DNA of 64,000 nucleotides from Rhexocercosporidium sp. MPI-PUGE-AT-0058 (lineage: Eukaryota > Ascomycota > Leotiomycetes > Helotiales), in assembly GCA_020746875.1 (NCBI GenBank), contig JAGTJL010000016.1, positions 1,984,001 through 2,048,000 of the forward strand, written 5' to 3'. The notes beneath the pieces are model-generated. The model was not told where the DNA came from. It saw nothing but the letters and a program-made list of their open reading frames with translations, and did not search any database. Shown piece after piece: positions 1-11,463 of the stretch (positions are counted from its first letter, which is position 1; every line of letters begins with the position of its first letter). Made by a program: the position numbers and the translations under genes.

Positions 1-319
1 CTCGGATGATGGTCTCGCTTGAGTATCACGGTCACACCGAAGAAACAGAGGGTATGGAAAGAAAATACTTCAAACGCGGCTAATCTTTTTGTCTTCTCCG
101 TGGGACTAATAAGGTCCACAGTAGGATTGGATATATCCACAGCGGAACCGCAGGGAATTTGGGCTGAACTGATGACCTGTCTTCTTATATGTTTAATAGA
201 ATCAATACGACAGGAAAAGCTAATATCCCCTTTCAGCACCGAGGCGAGCTCCGCGGCAGCGGCCGCACTGGTCAAAAAGACCTAGCGTAAGCGAGTCTCA
301 CTAAGACCCACCTATCTTC

Positions 320-490
320 TGTATGAAAGGGGGTTTCCAGTGGGTCTCGTCCGCCCTTGTACGGCAGGAAAGTACTTTGTATTCTTCCAATCAGTAGATT
401 TTATTTCTAGAATTTTCTCCAGAAATTACCATAAACATCGAGGCAGAAGACCTGGGTAGACGAGACCCACTGGAAACCCCCTTTCGTACA
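320..490. repeat. Foldback repeat with 32-bp inverted arms
   Basis: Arms at 320-351 and 459-490 are reverse complements with a single mismatch, and enclose a loop of 107 bases with no coding content. The arms contain the run AAAGGGGGTTTCC followed by GTGGGTCTCGTC. This could be a small non-autonomous transposon or a structured transcript. No clear target-site duplication is visible. Confidence 0.7.
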
Positions 491-547
491 GTCTATACCT
501 AGATAATGAATTTATTGAAATGATATTTAGTACAATTGACTTGAGGC

Positions 548-1652
548 TCATAGTGCCCTGGGAACTCCGACTCGTTGAATCTTGCAGTTCGACAGATCAT
601 CCCACGGATCTGAGCCCTCCCAGCCGCTCTTTGCTACCCATCGACTCCTGATTGTGGGCGGCGGCATGTTCTCATACATTGGCGGAAATGGAAGGCTGAG
701 CACGAAATGATCTGGTTGAGTGACTTGCTTGATTGGTTCCAACAATTCTGTAGCACTGTGTAGGCTTAATACTGCCCACGTCTCGTCTACGTTGAGCTTT
801 ACATAAAGCTGACGCAGTCCAGTCATCGTTGACATGATACGCCATATGTTCAGCCATGCTCTTTGGCGTTTGCGTATCGTGATTAAAGCCGAATCAGAAC
901 AATGAGCCCGCCGCCAGAAGGACTCGCTGAATGGAGGTGGGCCACGGAAATCCCAGGAAAACCGTAGGTCGCGGATCGTGTCGAGACGTTGGGGTAGCAG
1001 GGTGAGGGGAAGGAACTCCATAGTCGGGGGGTAACAAACGGTGAAAGTGTTCGAGGTATATAGAATATCAATAGCTTCTTGATAACTGTGAGATAAATGT
1101 TTTAGCAAAAGGATGTGAAAAGTAATAAAGCCTTGGAGTCCTTCGTGAAAATTACATCTGTTTACATGTTGTAATGAGACATAACGGCCTTCCCGGTTCT
1201 TCTGACAATTGAGGCCGGTGATTTAGATCATCGCCATTACTAGCATAACGACCATCACACGTGCGCGAGTCAGCTGACAGACAATTTTTACTGCCTCGAT
1301 GACCCTGATCAAACTCAAGATGGATGGTTTGGGCACCAAGAACATGGAACCAGATTTTCTGGCGGATCTCCAGCGGCAAAATCTCGAGGAGATTCTCTTG
1401 TGCTGGTGCTTGGGCTTGAGCTTGAGCTTGAGCTCGAGCTGCCGACACATAGTCGGACGAGGGGACAGCACCCTGTGAAACCGGATGCGGAAGCAGACAC
1501 GGAGATGAAGGCCGTGTAATCGGGAGGCGATCGATTTGAAGACGAGAAGATGGTATTTCGTAGTCGTATTCGTCGCTCCGGCGATAGGGCATTGGTTGTA
1601 AGCTAGGGAAAAGCTTGATCAGCCAATCTGGAAAGGGAGAAAGGTGTGGCAT
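548..1652 (-). CDS. DUF7730-like fungal protein (2 exons)
   Basis: Exons 1652-1156 and 1085-548, with a 70-bp intron (donor GTAATT, acceptor CACAG). The join gives 344 residues and restores the motif CKQIYQEAIDILYTSNTF, which neither exon shows alone. An N-terminal low-complexity AQAQAQAQ stretch (about residues 73-85) precedes the signature LLEILPLEIRQKIWFHVLG. This order (LPLEIR..I....LG, then C.QIY.EA...LY..NTF) is typical of a large uncharacterised fungal family related to F-box/2EXR proteins and usually annotated DUF7730. Its biochemical role is unknown. The family name is from recognition, the exon structure from sequence. No neighbour suggests a function. The start is the first ATG of the open frame. 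Confidence 0.8.
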
Positions 1653-1804
1653 GATCTAGCTGGTAGTAAATAATAGGGGGTTAGACTATTCCGATTTGAA
1701 CTTTCAAGTGTGCGTGTCGTGTGGAGATAGAGGATTGCGAGATGTTAAAATCGAAAGAAGTATTAGGAATACTGAGGTGTCAATCTGTCAATCGTACCTA
1801 GGTA

Positions 1805-2229
1805 ATAGTCGGTCCTCCTCCTGTTTAGCTCGGGGCTCGCTAACAGTCGGGGAAAGCAAGTGTCACAGGAAAGCAAGTGTCACAGCTCGTTTTTTGGTGA
1901 AGGAGCCTTACTAAAATGCCCCGCGCAAAACCTTTATACTAAGATTAAGACGTAAAAGCCCTATTTTTTGAAATGTTAAGTATATATTATTATAAATTAG
2001 AAAAATAAAAGTTGATATTCTAATAGTTTCTAATTATCCTCTTCGATGCATCCACTTTTTATTATTATATTTATTTAATTAATAAAGTTATGCGTCGTGA
2101 AAGTTTAAATAAATGGAAAATCGGTTAATTTTTGCGGGCAAAAATGAGCTGTGACACTTGCTTTCCTGTGACACTTGCTTTCCCCGACTGTTAGCGAGCC
2201 CCGAGCTAAACAGGAGGAGGACCGACTAT
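1805..2229. mobile_element. TA-flanked MITE with 84-bp perfect terminal inverted repeats
   Basis: Arms 1805-1888 and 2146-2229 are perfect reverse complements. The element is flanked by TA on both sides (1803-1804 and 2230-2231), as expected for Tc1/mariner-type target duplication. Each arm carries a 17-bp unit repeated twice in tandem (1851-1867 and 1868-1884 on the left: GGAAAGCAAGTGTCACA). The interior (1889-2145) is AT-rich and non-coding. There is no transposase, so it is non-autonomous. Confidence 0.85.
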
Positions 2230-2231
2230 TA

Positions 2232-3938
2232 AGTAATCATGGAATCGGAGACCCTTAGGCAAAGCTGCGCCTCTAGGTGGGGCCAGCAAAAAGCAAACGC
2301 GCATTATCAATGCAAAATTCCTTACTTTTGTGATCCACCTTCAAACGCACGATTAGTAAGAATACTTCGTCCCAGGTATAATAATTATAGGTACATCCTG
2401 AGGATATCCCTTTGCTCATTGTACCTACTTACAGCTTATTGGTTCGATAACCTTCGCTATGACTTTTGTTCCGTTTCGCAGCCAATCTGGACGCATTCTT
2501 GGGTTTCGAGAGCCTCCTGTTCCCTATTAAAACCCGTGTTTTCAACCCTCAAGGTGTCCGTAATTATTATAACACTTTTCCGCTGTGCCTCTGTACATCG
2601 TCTTAGTAGCGATTTACGCTGGAATACTACCTATGCCACTTCTCATGCAGCTTAGTTGAATACTTACCGACCAAATCTCACTTGCTCTCTGAAGCACCTT
2701 CCCAAACAGGCGATTACGGTATGGCTGCCCCTACTTCTTCCATATTGGGTTTAAATCTGTCGTAGAGTCGCGGCTTTTATAGCATCGGCGTTGACTTGGC
2801 TCGCGTGCCTCCACCATCAATCGAAGCGTCAAGTGAGGTATTTATGGATTAGTTCGTTCGTCGTTAACTTACATTATTCTACTGTAATAACAATCAGCGA
2901 GTGTTAAAAGGAGATGGCAGCCGTAGGAAAACGCCTGTTCGGTGCGATATCGCACTAACCCCTATTTAGATGACCAGGCTTTCAGCTCACAGCCCGAAAA
3001 GCCCCATTCTCCTTCACGCAACTAGTCGTGTTGTCGAATCACTTTATCACTAAGGTAGTTTGCCACGCTATATAAGAATGGTGGTGGTGGGATAAAAGTA
3101 GTGGGCGCTTGAAGCGGGAGCTCTGCCTGCTTGCCACGCAGCGTTTCCGCATGGCAGCCATCCCTTTCTCCCTCTCTAACGTTCTGCGAGCTCCTCGAAA
3201 CCCCTATCAATTCACTTTTAGCTACAAAGCAAGTTATGTAGGTGTTTTTTGGCCTTGTCAAATATACCTGTGTGGCGCCGATACTCTGCTCTTATGAAGG
3301 TATGATGCTTGTTTCCTACTTTTCAATGCATGACACATCACTCTCGCCGTCGAAGCCACAATGTGGAAGATACCGACCTCTGTCGTTCAGCTCTTTCAGC
3401 TTCGGTTTTAATCAGCATCTCTGGCTTTTACCTGCCGTTTCGCCGCCTTGTCGTTCACATCGAACACCCGAGACTGACGGCTGAAGCACCCATGTTATGC
3501 TTCTTGTCCATGCTCCAATCTGCGACAACCTGGAGATCTCCTAGGACATCTATGGCGACAGAGCTGGAGGTCCTCTTTAGCTTGGGCAGGATTTTCATTC
3601 CGCATGACACACCAGCCAAATATGACTTTGGTGACTGCAAAGGCATCTCAGCCCATGTCTAAAGAAGCTAGTCCAGCCACTTCCGGTGTTCAGAAGTGCT
3701 CACTGAAATTTAAACCTACGTCGACCTCTACAAAATGAGTGGGTTCTATTCCTCAGATCGTCCCGAAAGCTGTGCAGCCTAACCAACTACCACTGCTGAT
3801 TCATGTTCAGTGACGTTTCAAAGGGTAATCATTCTCAATGACCACGGGTTATTACAATAGTGAAAACTTCAACTGCGGAAAGAGCCCACCTCAATACACG
3901 CTATAAAGAAGTAATCCGAAAGAGAATACACACTTTCA
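2232..3938. other. Intergenic stretch without recognisable gene
   Basis: About 1.7 kb of mixed composition. Open frames here (the longest about 138 codons) have no recognisable family pattern, splice logic or codon bias. It may contain decayed coding sequence that I cannot identify. Confidence 0.5.
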
Positions 3939-6748
3939 ATGTCGCTTGGAAGACCTGATATCGAAGGTCCGCTCAATGAGCTGACAAATCCATATGGGAT
4001 TCGTGTCACACATCAGCGTCGAAATGCACGAGTCTCAATCTACACCATCGCTCCTGGGCTTGATCTAATAGCGCAGGGCGACGTCAAGTCCAGCGATGAC
4101 CGCGTTCCAATGCTTCCAGGGAAGCGGCTAAAGGCCGATATGCAATTATACGCGGTGCAGGAAGCCGATGGCCTCCACAGCAATGCACCGACCGGTGGCG
4201 ATATGTATACTGGAGTTCAGCCATCGCCTTCCAGCCTCGGGCCAGTGGCCTTTAGAACTCATCTCTATGAGTGCGGGAGATTCATCTGGCTCACTGGCGC
4301 TGTGCCGGGAACCACGGTGGAAGTGTTTTGGACGAGAGCTGGGATGGCTGATGTGCTACTTGGTCGTGGGCCTTGCTTGGAGGGAAACGCTCGATTCCAG
4401 CTGTCAACTGCCATCCCTCCCGTAGCCGACGTGAAAGCGCGCCAGGTGATCGAAGGAGGTATGGAGGGACCATTTGGTCCGATGATTCGGGCAGAAGCTA
4501 TTCCTCTACGCAGCGATGGACGAGGTCTACCCCCTCCAGCGGTCAAGACCCCCCGCGCGGATGTGATGCATCAATTGATATAACGGATGTCTACGATGGT
4601 GCACTTGTGACCCTACAACCTGACAATCTCGGTGCATTGCAAGCTGGCTTTGAGCTAAACGATATGAAGCTCATCTTAGACAAGCCACTGAGGGAAGGGA
4701 CGTCGTTCACGCTGAAGCAAGATGTCCACGAGAAATGTGAGCGGTTCGGCATTCCTTCGAACCCCCCAATTGTGGTTGGGCCGTTGGAGCCGGTCGATCC
4801 ACCTGTGATCAAGGGACCATTGTGTGCAGGATCTACTAGTGTTTTCATTAGTAATCTGCGAAAGGGCGCGAATGTCGAGATCATCAACAACAGTCTCAGT
4901 TTCAAAGCGACAAACAAGCCGGACGAAACCGAGGGCTGGTTTAGGATCGAGCCACCACTGGATCCTGGAAAGGTGTTTGCGCTGCAAGAGCAATGTGGTG
5001 TCAGCAGTCACTACTCGAATGAGGTCGTCGTTGAAGCTCGTCACGAACATATTGATCCATGCACCATTATTCCCCCGCTCTTCGACTGTGCCCGAAACGT
5101 GAGCGTCAAAGACATCCATGCTCCTGCTATTCTCCAAGTATGTATTCTCCACAGCGGTGGTAGGCTCGAAGAAATCAGCGCCCTAAAGCCCACGAGCGAT
5201 ACGGAGACAGTCATTCAAGTCTACCCATACCTCCGCCATGATACGGATATAGTAATTAGGCAGTGGGCGTGCTCCAATATGAGTACAACATCTCCAGCCG
5301 TTAGGGTTCAGACATATCCTAGACTCCAAAATCCTGAAGTCATTGGCCCGATATTCCCGGGAGACAAGGTAGTCGAAATATCCAAGGCGAGACCTGGTGC
5401 AGGAGTCGAACTTTGGGTGATCCAGAACAAAGGCAACGGTCCTCGTGTCCTCACCAGCCCAAGAGGACTCGAAGCGGACAACCTGTTCCCACTCACTCTA
5501 GTCAACATCAACACTGAGCTCCAAGTTGCGGATCAACTTGGCGCAAGACAATTTCTTTGTAGCGAGACTTCAATTGACATGCCACTGTTTTCTGTCCAAC
5601 AGGCGGAATATCCTCGACCATTTTACGCAATAGCTCACAACCCAAACAAGATTCAAGATGGAGTTACCGCTTTAGGCATGGGCTGTAATGCTCTCGGTCC
5701 TGATATCAATGTCTTTGACGATGGCCGCTTGTCCGTGAGCCACGGCCATGGAGGGGGAGATGACAACGACTTGATTTCGTACCTGAAAGACGTCCACACT
5801 CTAGCAGGAGACTGGCCATTACTGTCGCTCATAGTTTTCGATTGCAAAGAGGACAGTCACACTGCGAACAACGGGCTCCTGCTGCTGAAGGCTATTCGTG
5901 AATATCTGACGAAAGACTTCCCTCTGATCAGCATAATCATTTCCATCCCCCAAGTGTCGGGTGCGGCGATGTTCGAGAAGATTGCGCATATCCTGCGCCC
6001 GCGAGAGGGTTTGATGGTGGATCAAGAAGACAGCGCCGGGGGGATACTGGACTATTTCAGAAGGGAAGGGATCTCCAACGGATCCTACGGCAACGGCAAT
6101 AGTGTGGTCAACCTGCCCTTCGCAAACTCCATCCGGCCATCCATCGAATGGGCCTGCGGCCTCAAAGCCGGCGAGCAAGATTGCCCCTTCCAATTCGTCT
6201 ACACCTGGACGGTCAACGACGAGGACCGTCAGCGCGAATGGCTCCGCATCGGCGTCGACGGCATCATGTCTGGCATTGACGATGCCCTGGGCTTCGAGCC
6301 CGGCTTGCACAAGCTCCTGCACGTCATGAAGGAGCCTGAGTTCACGCCACTCGTCCGTCTCGCCACACGTGCCGACAACGCCCTGAAACTTCCCAATGCC
6401 GCCTACCAAGTCATCTTCCATACCGGCACGCGCTCCGGCGCTGGCACCGACAGCACCATTACGTTTGCGCTGAAGGGGAGCTCGGGGGTCTACAGCGCAC
6501 CGTGGAGCGTCGACACCAGCATGATCGGGAAGTTCGAGAACGATAGATATGATCATGTGACCTATCCGAGCGGCGATCTGGGCGATTTGACGTCCATTAG
6601 GGTGTGGAAGACGTCGGGCGGCCTGGGGCCAGATTGGGATTGGGAAAGCGCGACGGTGCGCAGCAATCGGTGGATGGTGGTGGGCAAAATTGCGAGGGTG
6701 AATCAGTGGGTTGATGATACGGCTCCTGTGACGGGGAACTTTGCGTAA
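3939..6748 (+). pseudogene. Multi-repeat protein with SMaseD/PLD-like phosphodiesterase and PLAT domains, broken by a frame change
   Basis: Two overlapping frames (3939-4583 and 4373-6748) read as one protein with a frame change near 4545-4570 in a C/G-rich run. No intron there keeps the repeat pattern. One 68-bp candidate (4446-4513) would join the frames, but it deletes repeat sequence. The first half is a series of roughly 75-90-residue beta-rich repeats (a Pro-Pro/Gly-Pro turn, then a G-A/T-x-V-E strand). About 5617-6270 resembles sphingomyelinase D/PLD-like phosphodiesterases: IAH at about 5627, SHGH near 5737, IVFDCKE near 5833 and a YTWTVND strand near 6202. The metal-binding ExD pair seems to be G-P-D near 5698, so activity is doubtful. 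A PLAT/LH2 lipid-binding domain follows (about 6397-6670: HTGTRSGAGTD). No signal peptide is visible. Known relatives cleave phospholipid headgroups. Substrate and role here are unknown. Confidence 0.65.
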
Positions 6749-8019
6749 CGTACTTTTAGAAATGGAGAGGCGTGGTTAAAAGGGCTTATATTGACGAATT
6801 GCGCTCCGCCGGCATCAAACCCATAAAACGATCCAGCTGCCTCTGTAAACCAATATCCCCCAGACGACAGCCCAATTTTCATGATATCTGAGAGCTTCCG
6901 ACCTGGATCTGGAAATGCGGATTGATTTCTTCGGAGACGTAGATTCTCCTGCCTCTCGAAGCTCTCAACAAAATGCTTAAAGTGAGATTCGAATTTCTTT
7001 AAGCGAGAGCACGCAGAATTACAGGCAGCGCACTGACGATTATCGACTTTTCCTCGCCACCTTTCTTTCTTCAAGTGAAGATATCGGCGGTACGAAAATG
7101 CATTTTCCGCCCTTCAGGTTGGAATTTGAAAGTTAGTTGGGCATTTTGGGTTAACTGATTACAGTCTGTTCGTTCATATTGAGCTAATCTACATTCTTCA
7201 TGTTCTATCTCTGTTATTTAGCTGGGTTTGAAAGACCTACCTACTTGCTTTCTTCCCTAATAGCAGATTTTCTTGCTACCTCGACCTCGATCTCGATGCC
7301 ACGATTACCCAACTCCCTCAACCCTCACCCACCATCCTTTCCCTCAGCCCAAAAATCCCAAAATCCTCCCTAACCTCCACAGTACCGTACAATACAATAA
7401 CATCCACTCCTACTCCACACTTCTACTTTATGAACTCCCGCCAAGCCTCCACCACCCAACCCATCACCCTCTTGGCACCTTGGCACCGTAAATCCCCCTC
7501 AGCAACTGGAGTGCCAAGCTCGAAATCTACGACATGCAACAAAGAATGCATGTCGTTTTGCACTTGCATGGGTGTGTCATTGGATATTTCTCGGTGGGGT
7601 TATGAGTGGGGTGCTTGGCGGGCTGGCTGGTTTGCTTGGCGTGGTGGCAGGGATTGGAGAGTGGTTAGATGGATTACAGATTGGATTGGATTGGATTGGA
7701 TTTGAGGTGCAAGAGAGAAATATAATGTAGAAGGATAGGGGAGGATGGATAAGGTAAGGGAGTTAGGAGTTGTGTTTTTATTGTGGAAGGGGTAATGATT
7801 CAGTGAAGTGAGTAGATGGCTCGATATATGGGAATAGGGAAATAAAGTCAGGAAGGAAATCAACTCAGACTCACTGTGGCAGGGAGAGGGGAAGAGTTGG
7901 TCACACTTCGCTAAGTTCGCTTCGCTTGTTGTGGATGTTTGTTTTTTGTACATATATTACAGATAGACCGGACAGGTATCTTACAGTCACTCATCGTACA
8001 CAAACATAATCATACTAAT
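6749..8019. other. Intergenic stretch between convergent genes
   Basis: It holds pyrimidine-rich tracts around 7290-7480 and a short ATTGG tandem array. A 123-codon minus-strand frame (7074-6703) overlaps the end of the upstream gene and resembles no family. No supported gene. Confidence 0.5.
7680..7702. repeat. Short ATTGG tandem repeat
   Basis: About four and a half copies of a pentanucleotide in non-coding sequence downstream of the lysyl-tRNA synthetase gene. Confidence 0.7.
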
Positions 8020-10126
8020 TCATACATCACCGACTTTCTTCTCTCCAGCCGGTATCTCAATCTGATCAACGACCTCTTCGGCAGTGAGATTCTCGCTCTG
8101 CGCCTTCCCCTTCCCACCGAAATCCAATCCCATCTCCATAGACCTCCTCTTCATAACCTCCAAGTCCCTCTCCCTCTCCTCTAGCACCTTCCTCTTAACC
8201 CTCTCCTTCCTCTCCTGTTCCCCTTCCTTCTTCCCCTCCCCACCACTAACAACCCACCCCTCCCCCCTCCCAAGATTAACCACATTCCTCAAACTCCCAA
8301 AAGCGAGCACATCGCTAATCCTCTTTGCCCCCGCAAACATCATCACAATCCTATCCACGCCCGCGCCCCACCCCCCGGTCGGCGGTAATCCAAACTCCAA
8401 CGCTTCACAATAACTCTCATCGACACCCGCGCTATTCTCCTCGTCCTTCCACTGTAATTGGTGCGTGAACTTCTCGCGCTGCGCGAGCGGCGAGTTCTCC
8501 TCCTCGTACATGTTTGCGATCTCGCGGTTCTGGATGAAGAGCTCTGCGCGCGCGGAGATGGTTTGGGATGTGAGAGGGCATGTGAAGGATTTGGCGAGCG
8601 GGGCCATGCAGGATGGGTGGTGTGTTATGAATGTTGGTGTGGTGCAGGAAGGCTCAATGTAGATGGATGAGAGCTTGTCTAGGAGGCGGGGGAGGGTTGG
8701 TGAAAGGGGGAGGGGAAGTGCATATTTCTCGAAGAGGGCTTTAAGGTCTTCTTCTGCGTTAGGGGAAGAGAGGTTGGGGAGTTTTGTGCCTAGCGCCGCT
8801 TCGATTGTCGGTATGAATTCGAGACGTTGGAAAGGCGTCGTGAAGTCTTTCAACGGGACGCTCTCAGGGAGATTGGTTAGTGTCGTGCTCCGGAGCTCGT
8901 TGACCCGTGTAGCTATACTAGAGAGCATGGCTTCAGTCATATCCATCAACTCCTTCAGGTCCGTAAACGCTCTGTAGAACTCGCAGGTCGTGAATTCGGG
9001 GTTATGCGTAGCATCCAACCCTTCATTTCGGAAGGCGGGACCGATTTCAAAAACCCGGTCCATCCCCCCGATCACCAATCGCTTGAGCCATATCTCGGGC
9101 GCGATCCTCAGCGCGAGTTGCTTGTCCGGGAATTCTGTCGCGGAGGTCGTGAAGGGTTTGGCGATGGCGCCTCCCGCTTTGTCAGCTATGAGTGGTGTTT
9201 GCACTTCGAGGAAGTTGTCTGAGAGGAGGAAGTCTCGCATGTGTTGGATGATTTGGGAGCGGAGACGGAGGGTTTCTGCCACGCTGCTGTTCACCAGCAT
9301 GTCTACGTGGCGGTTTCGAACGCGGGTTTCGCGGTCTGCGAGAGTACCTGGGTGGCTGGCTAGGGAGGGTGAGAGGATCTGAGGGAGTTCAATGACATTG
9401 AGTGAAAGTTCTCCTCGTTTGGTGACATATGGATGGCCGTACACAGCTTCACTCACAGGGTTAGTAGGAGTTGGGCTACAGCGGGATGGGATGGGACATG
9501 GGAAGGCATAGCGTACAAATGATATCGCCTTTCCGGACTAGATGGTAGAAGTCTCTGAACAGTCCAGGAGTTTCACCGTTTATAGAGTCAATGCGAGAGC
9601 GATCAGCGACGACCTGGACAATAGTTCCATCTTGTGACATATCCAGGAACACCAGCTTTGAACTAGCTATACGGCACGACCGAACTCGACCTACCAAGAA
9701 CATCAGCGCCCGCGCTCGTCTTGTCCTCGGAAAAAAGCTAGAAACCAAAGACAGGAACAATTAACACAAGCATCTTCCTCGCATACCTCTAAGCATAACA
9801 AAATCACTCTTCCGTATCTCTACAGGCAGCATGCCCGAGTACTTAGCCGTAAACTCCAACAGCGTCATGGCATCTCTATTCCTCTGCAACCTCGGCCACT
9901 CCAACTTCCGCGCCTTCTCCAGCTCATCTATCCGCCCTTGGACATCACTCTTAGGGGAATGCTTATGTCGATATGGCTGCGCTACCGCACGCACTTTTAT
10001 CTTGGTCAACTGCGAGCGACATGACTGTGACGACGAGAAGAAGCGGAGGTAAGCGGTGCGTTTGAGGGCAGGCAGATCCTGCTGCAGATATGGGCGGAGG
10101 AACCGCAGACCTGGTGTGGTATTCAT
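8020..10126 (-). CDS. MSK1: Lysyl-tRNA synthetase, mitochondrial, class II (3 exons)
   Basis: Charges mitochondrial tRNA-Lys. Exons 10126-9787, 9690-9517 and 9446-8020 (introns 96 and 70 bp) join in frame to 646 residues. The junctions restore the family motifs VMLRGRVRSCR and GDIISVYGHPYVTKRGELS. The N-terminus is basic and Ser-rich, as expected for mitochondrial import. An OB-fold anticodon-binding region is followed by class II motif 1 (about 248-258, NFLEVQTPL), motif 2 (about 303-328, FEIGPAFRNEG) and motif 3 (about 529-544, GWGAGVDRIVMMF). The start is the first ATG (10126); an upstream GTG is ignored. Past the usual end there is a charged extension of about 85 residues rich in Glu, Lys and Arg. 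It shares a divergent 568-bp promoter region with TIM10, another mitochondrial gene. Confidence 0.95.
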
Positions 10127-10694
10127 CTGTTTCGTTGAGCGCACACGTTAGCAAGCTGCTTAGATATAGGAGCAGACAAGGCATGAGTGTAATGGCAGTG
10201 AGGGATCTTTATCAGACAACGGATCGATGTGAGATCAACCACCCGGAGGTGTCAGTCGCAACGGTTCTAATGTTATATTGAAATCATCATTAAATCCCTC
10301 TTATGTTATGCGCAAGCACAAACACATACAAAACATAGGAAAGCAGTAGTTGTAACAGAAGAGAAAGGTAATACGTACAGCAAATCAATTGGTGGCTTGA
10401 AGCAATCGCTCCAAGCTGTTGCAGAGAAGAAAGAAACTCGCCCTCGGTCTCGACGTTGCAGAAATAATTTAAGGTCAAGGGGGTCCGCTAGCGCCCGCTT
10501 TACCGCCAAGCCAAGGCAAGCTCCACTCCACTCCTTGAGCTTCTTCCAGTTGTTTTTGGACTCGGGAAAGGAAAGACATCTTCGAGCATCATCATCACCG
10601 TCGAATCTACAACGTGCAACACCAGACCAACCATCTACATCAACAGGTACACACGCATCTCCCGCACTCAACCAATTCAGCATAAACCGCAATT
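10127..10694. promoter_or_regulatory. Shared divergent promoter region, MSK1/TIM10
   Basis: A 568-bp gap between two divergent nuclear genes for mitochondrial proteins. I see no clear TATA box and cannot assign individual sites. The label rests on gene arrangement only. Confidence 0.4.
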
Positions 10695-11099
10695 ATGTCG
10701 ATGTTCGGACTCGGTAGACCACAGCCTTCATCGGCGGAGAAGATTGCAGCCGCAGAGCAGGAGATGGATCTAGTGACCGATATGTTCAACAAGTACGTCT
10801 TTCTCTTCTCTCCCTTCTCAATTACCATTCTTTCTAACTATCCTATCTCCTCCATCCACCCCCTCTATTAACGCCAGGCTAACCACCCACCCACCAACCA
10901 TAGACTTCAACAAGCCTGCATGAAGAAATGCATACCTAAAGAATACCGCGAGGGCGAGATCAACAAGGGTGAAGGTGTCTGCATCGACCGCTGTGCATCC
11001 AAGTTCTTTGATGTCCAGATGAAGATCTCGGAGTTGTTGCAGGCTGAGGCGCAGGCTAAGGGCGCTGGTGGTGGTGGGATGGGGTTTGGGGGGATGTAA
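10695..11099 (+). CDS. TIM10: Mitochondrial import chaperone Tim10 (2 exons)
   Basis: A small Tim of the mitochondrial intermembrane space, which with Tim9 escorts hydrophobic precursors to the TIM22 and SAM machineries. Exons 10695-10792 and 10904-11099, with a 111-bp intron (GTACGT ... CCATAG), encode 97 residues, close to the usual 90-100. The twin CX3C motif is intact: C38-MKK-C42 and C59-IDR-C63. The flanking helices ([18 protein letters not shown] and [13 protein letters not shown]) match the family. The C-terminus is a Gly/Met-rich tail ([10 protein letters not shown]), common in fungal Tim10. Neither exon alone is long enough to stand out as a gene, so the call depends on the splice. 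Confidence 0.95.
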
Positions 11100-11463
11100 G
11101 GAGGGAGTTGGGATGGGATTGGTGATGGGATCGGGATAGGTGGGCAGCTTTCAGCTGTTGGTTGTATTACTGTTGGATATTGGGAAGAATACTCGTACTC
11201 TCTGTGTCATTCATGGGAGTCGATTCACGGTCAAATATTGATGGAATGATGAAAGCCCATAGAAGGGCGAATTGTATTATAGAACGTGTATGAGAATCAA
11301 GGCGTTCATTATCCACTCAGAAAGTGATCCCATCCGATTTGACTCCTACGCTACGCTACGCAATCATGTTTCTAGCCATGTAAATGCTTCATTCATGGGG
11401 TATCCCTAACGCCCGTTATATGCTTCCAATGCTCCGATATCCTGTATGAAGTGCTTGTACTTC
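11100..11463. other. Intergenic, convergent 3' ends
   Basis: The gap between TIM10 and the STB6-like gene. It holds presumed 3' untranslated sequence only. Confidence 0.5.

Noticed and set aside
19..285. 88-codon plus-strand frame at the window edge ending in a poly-Ala stretch
   Set aside because: It begins after a stop at 7-9 with no ATG, no family pattern and no visible splice site, so it could be a terminal exon but is unsupported.
2239..2655. 138-codon plus-strand frame next to the MITE
   Set aside because: Composition and lack of any domain or splice signals suggest chance.
4446..4513. A 68-bp intron joining the two frames of the SMaseD/PLAT gene
   Set aside because: The frames would join, but it removes sequence that fits the repeat pattern; kept only as an alternative explanation.
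5819..6556. 245-codon minus-strand frame inside the SMaseD/PLAT gene
   Set aside because: It is the antisense shadow of a real coding region.
6703..7074. 123-codon minus-strand frame overlapping the SMaseD/PLAT gene end
   Set aside because: It overlaps a better-supported coding end on the other strand and resembles nothing.
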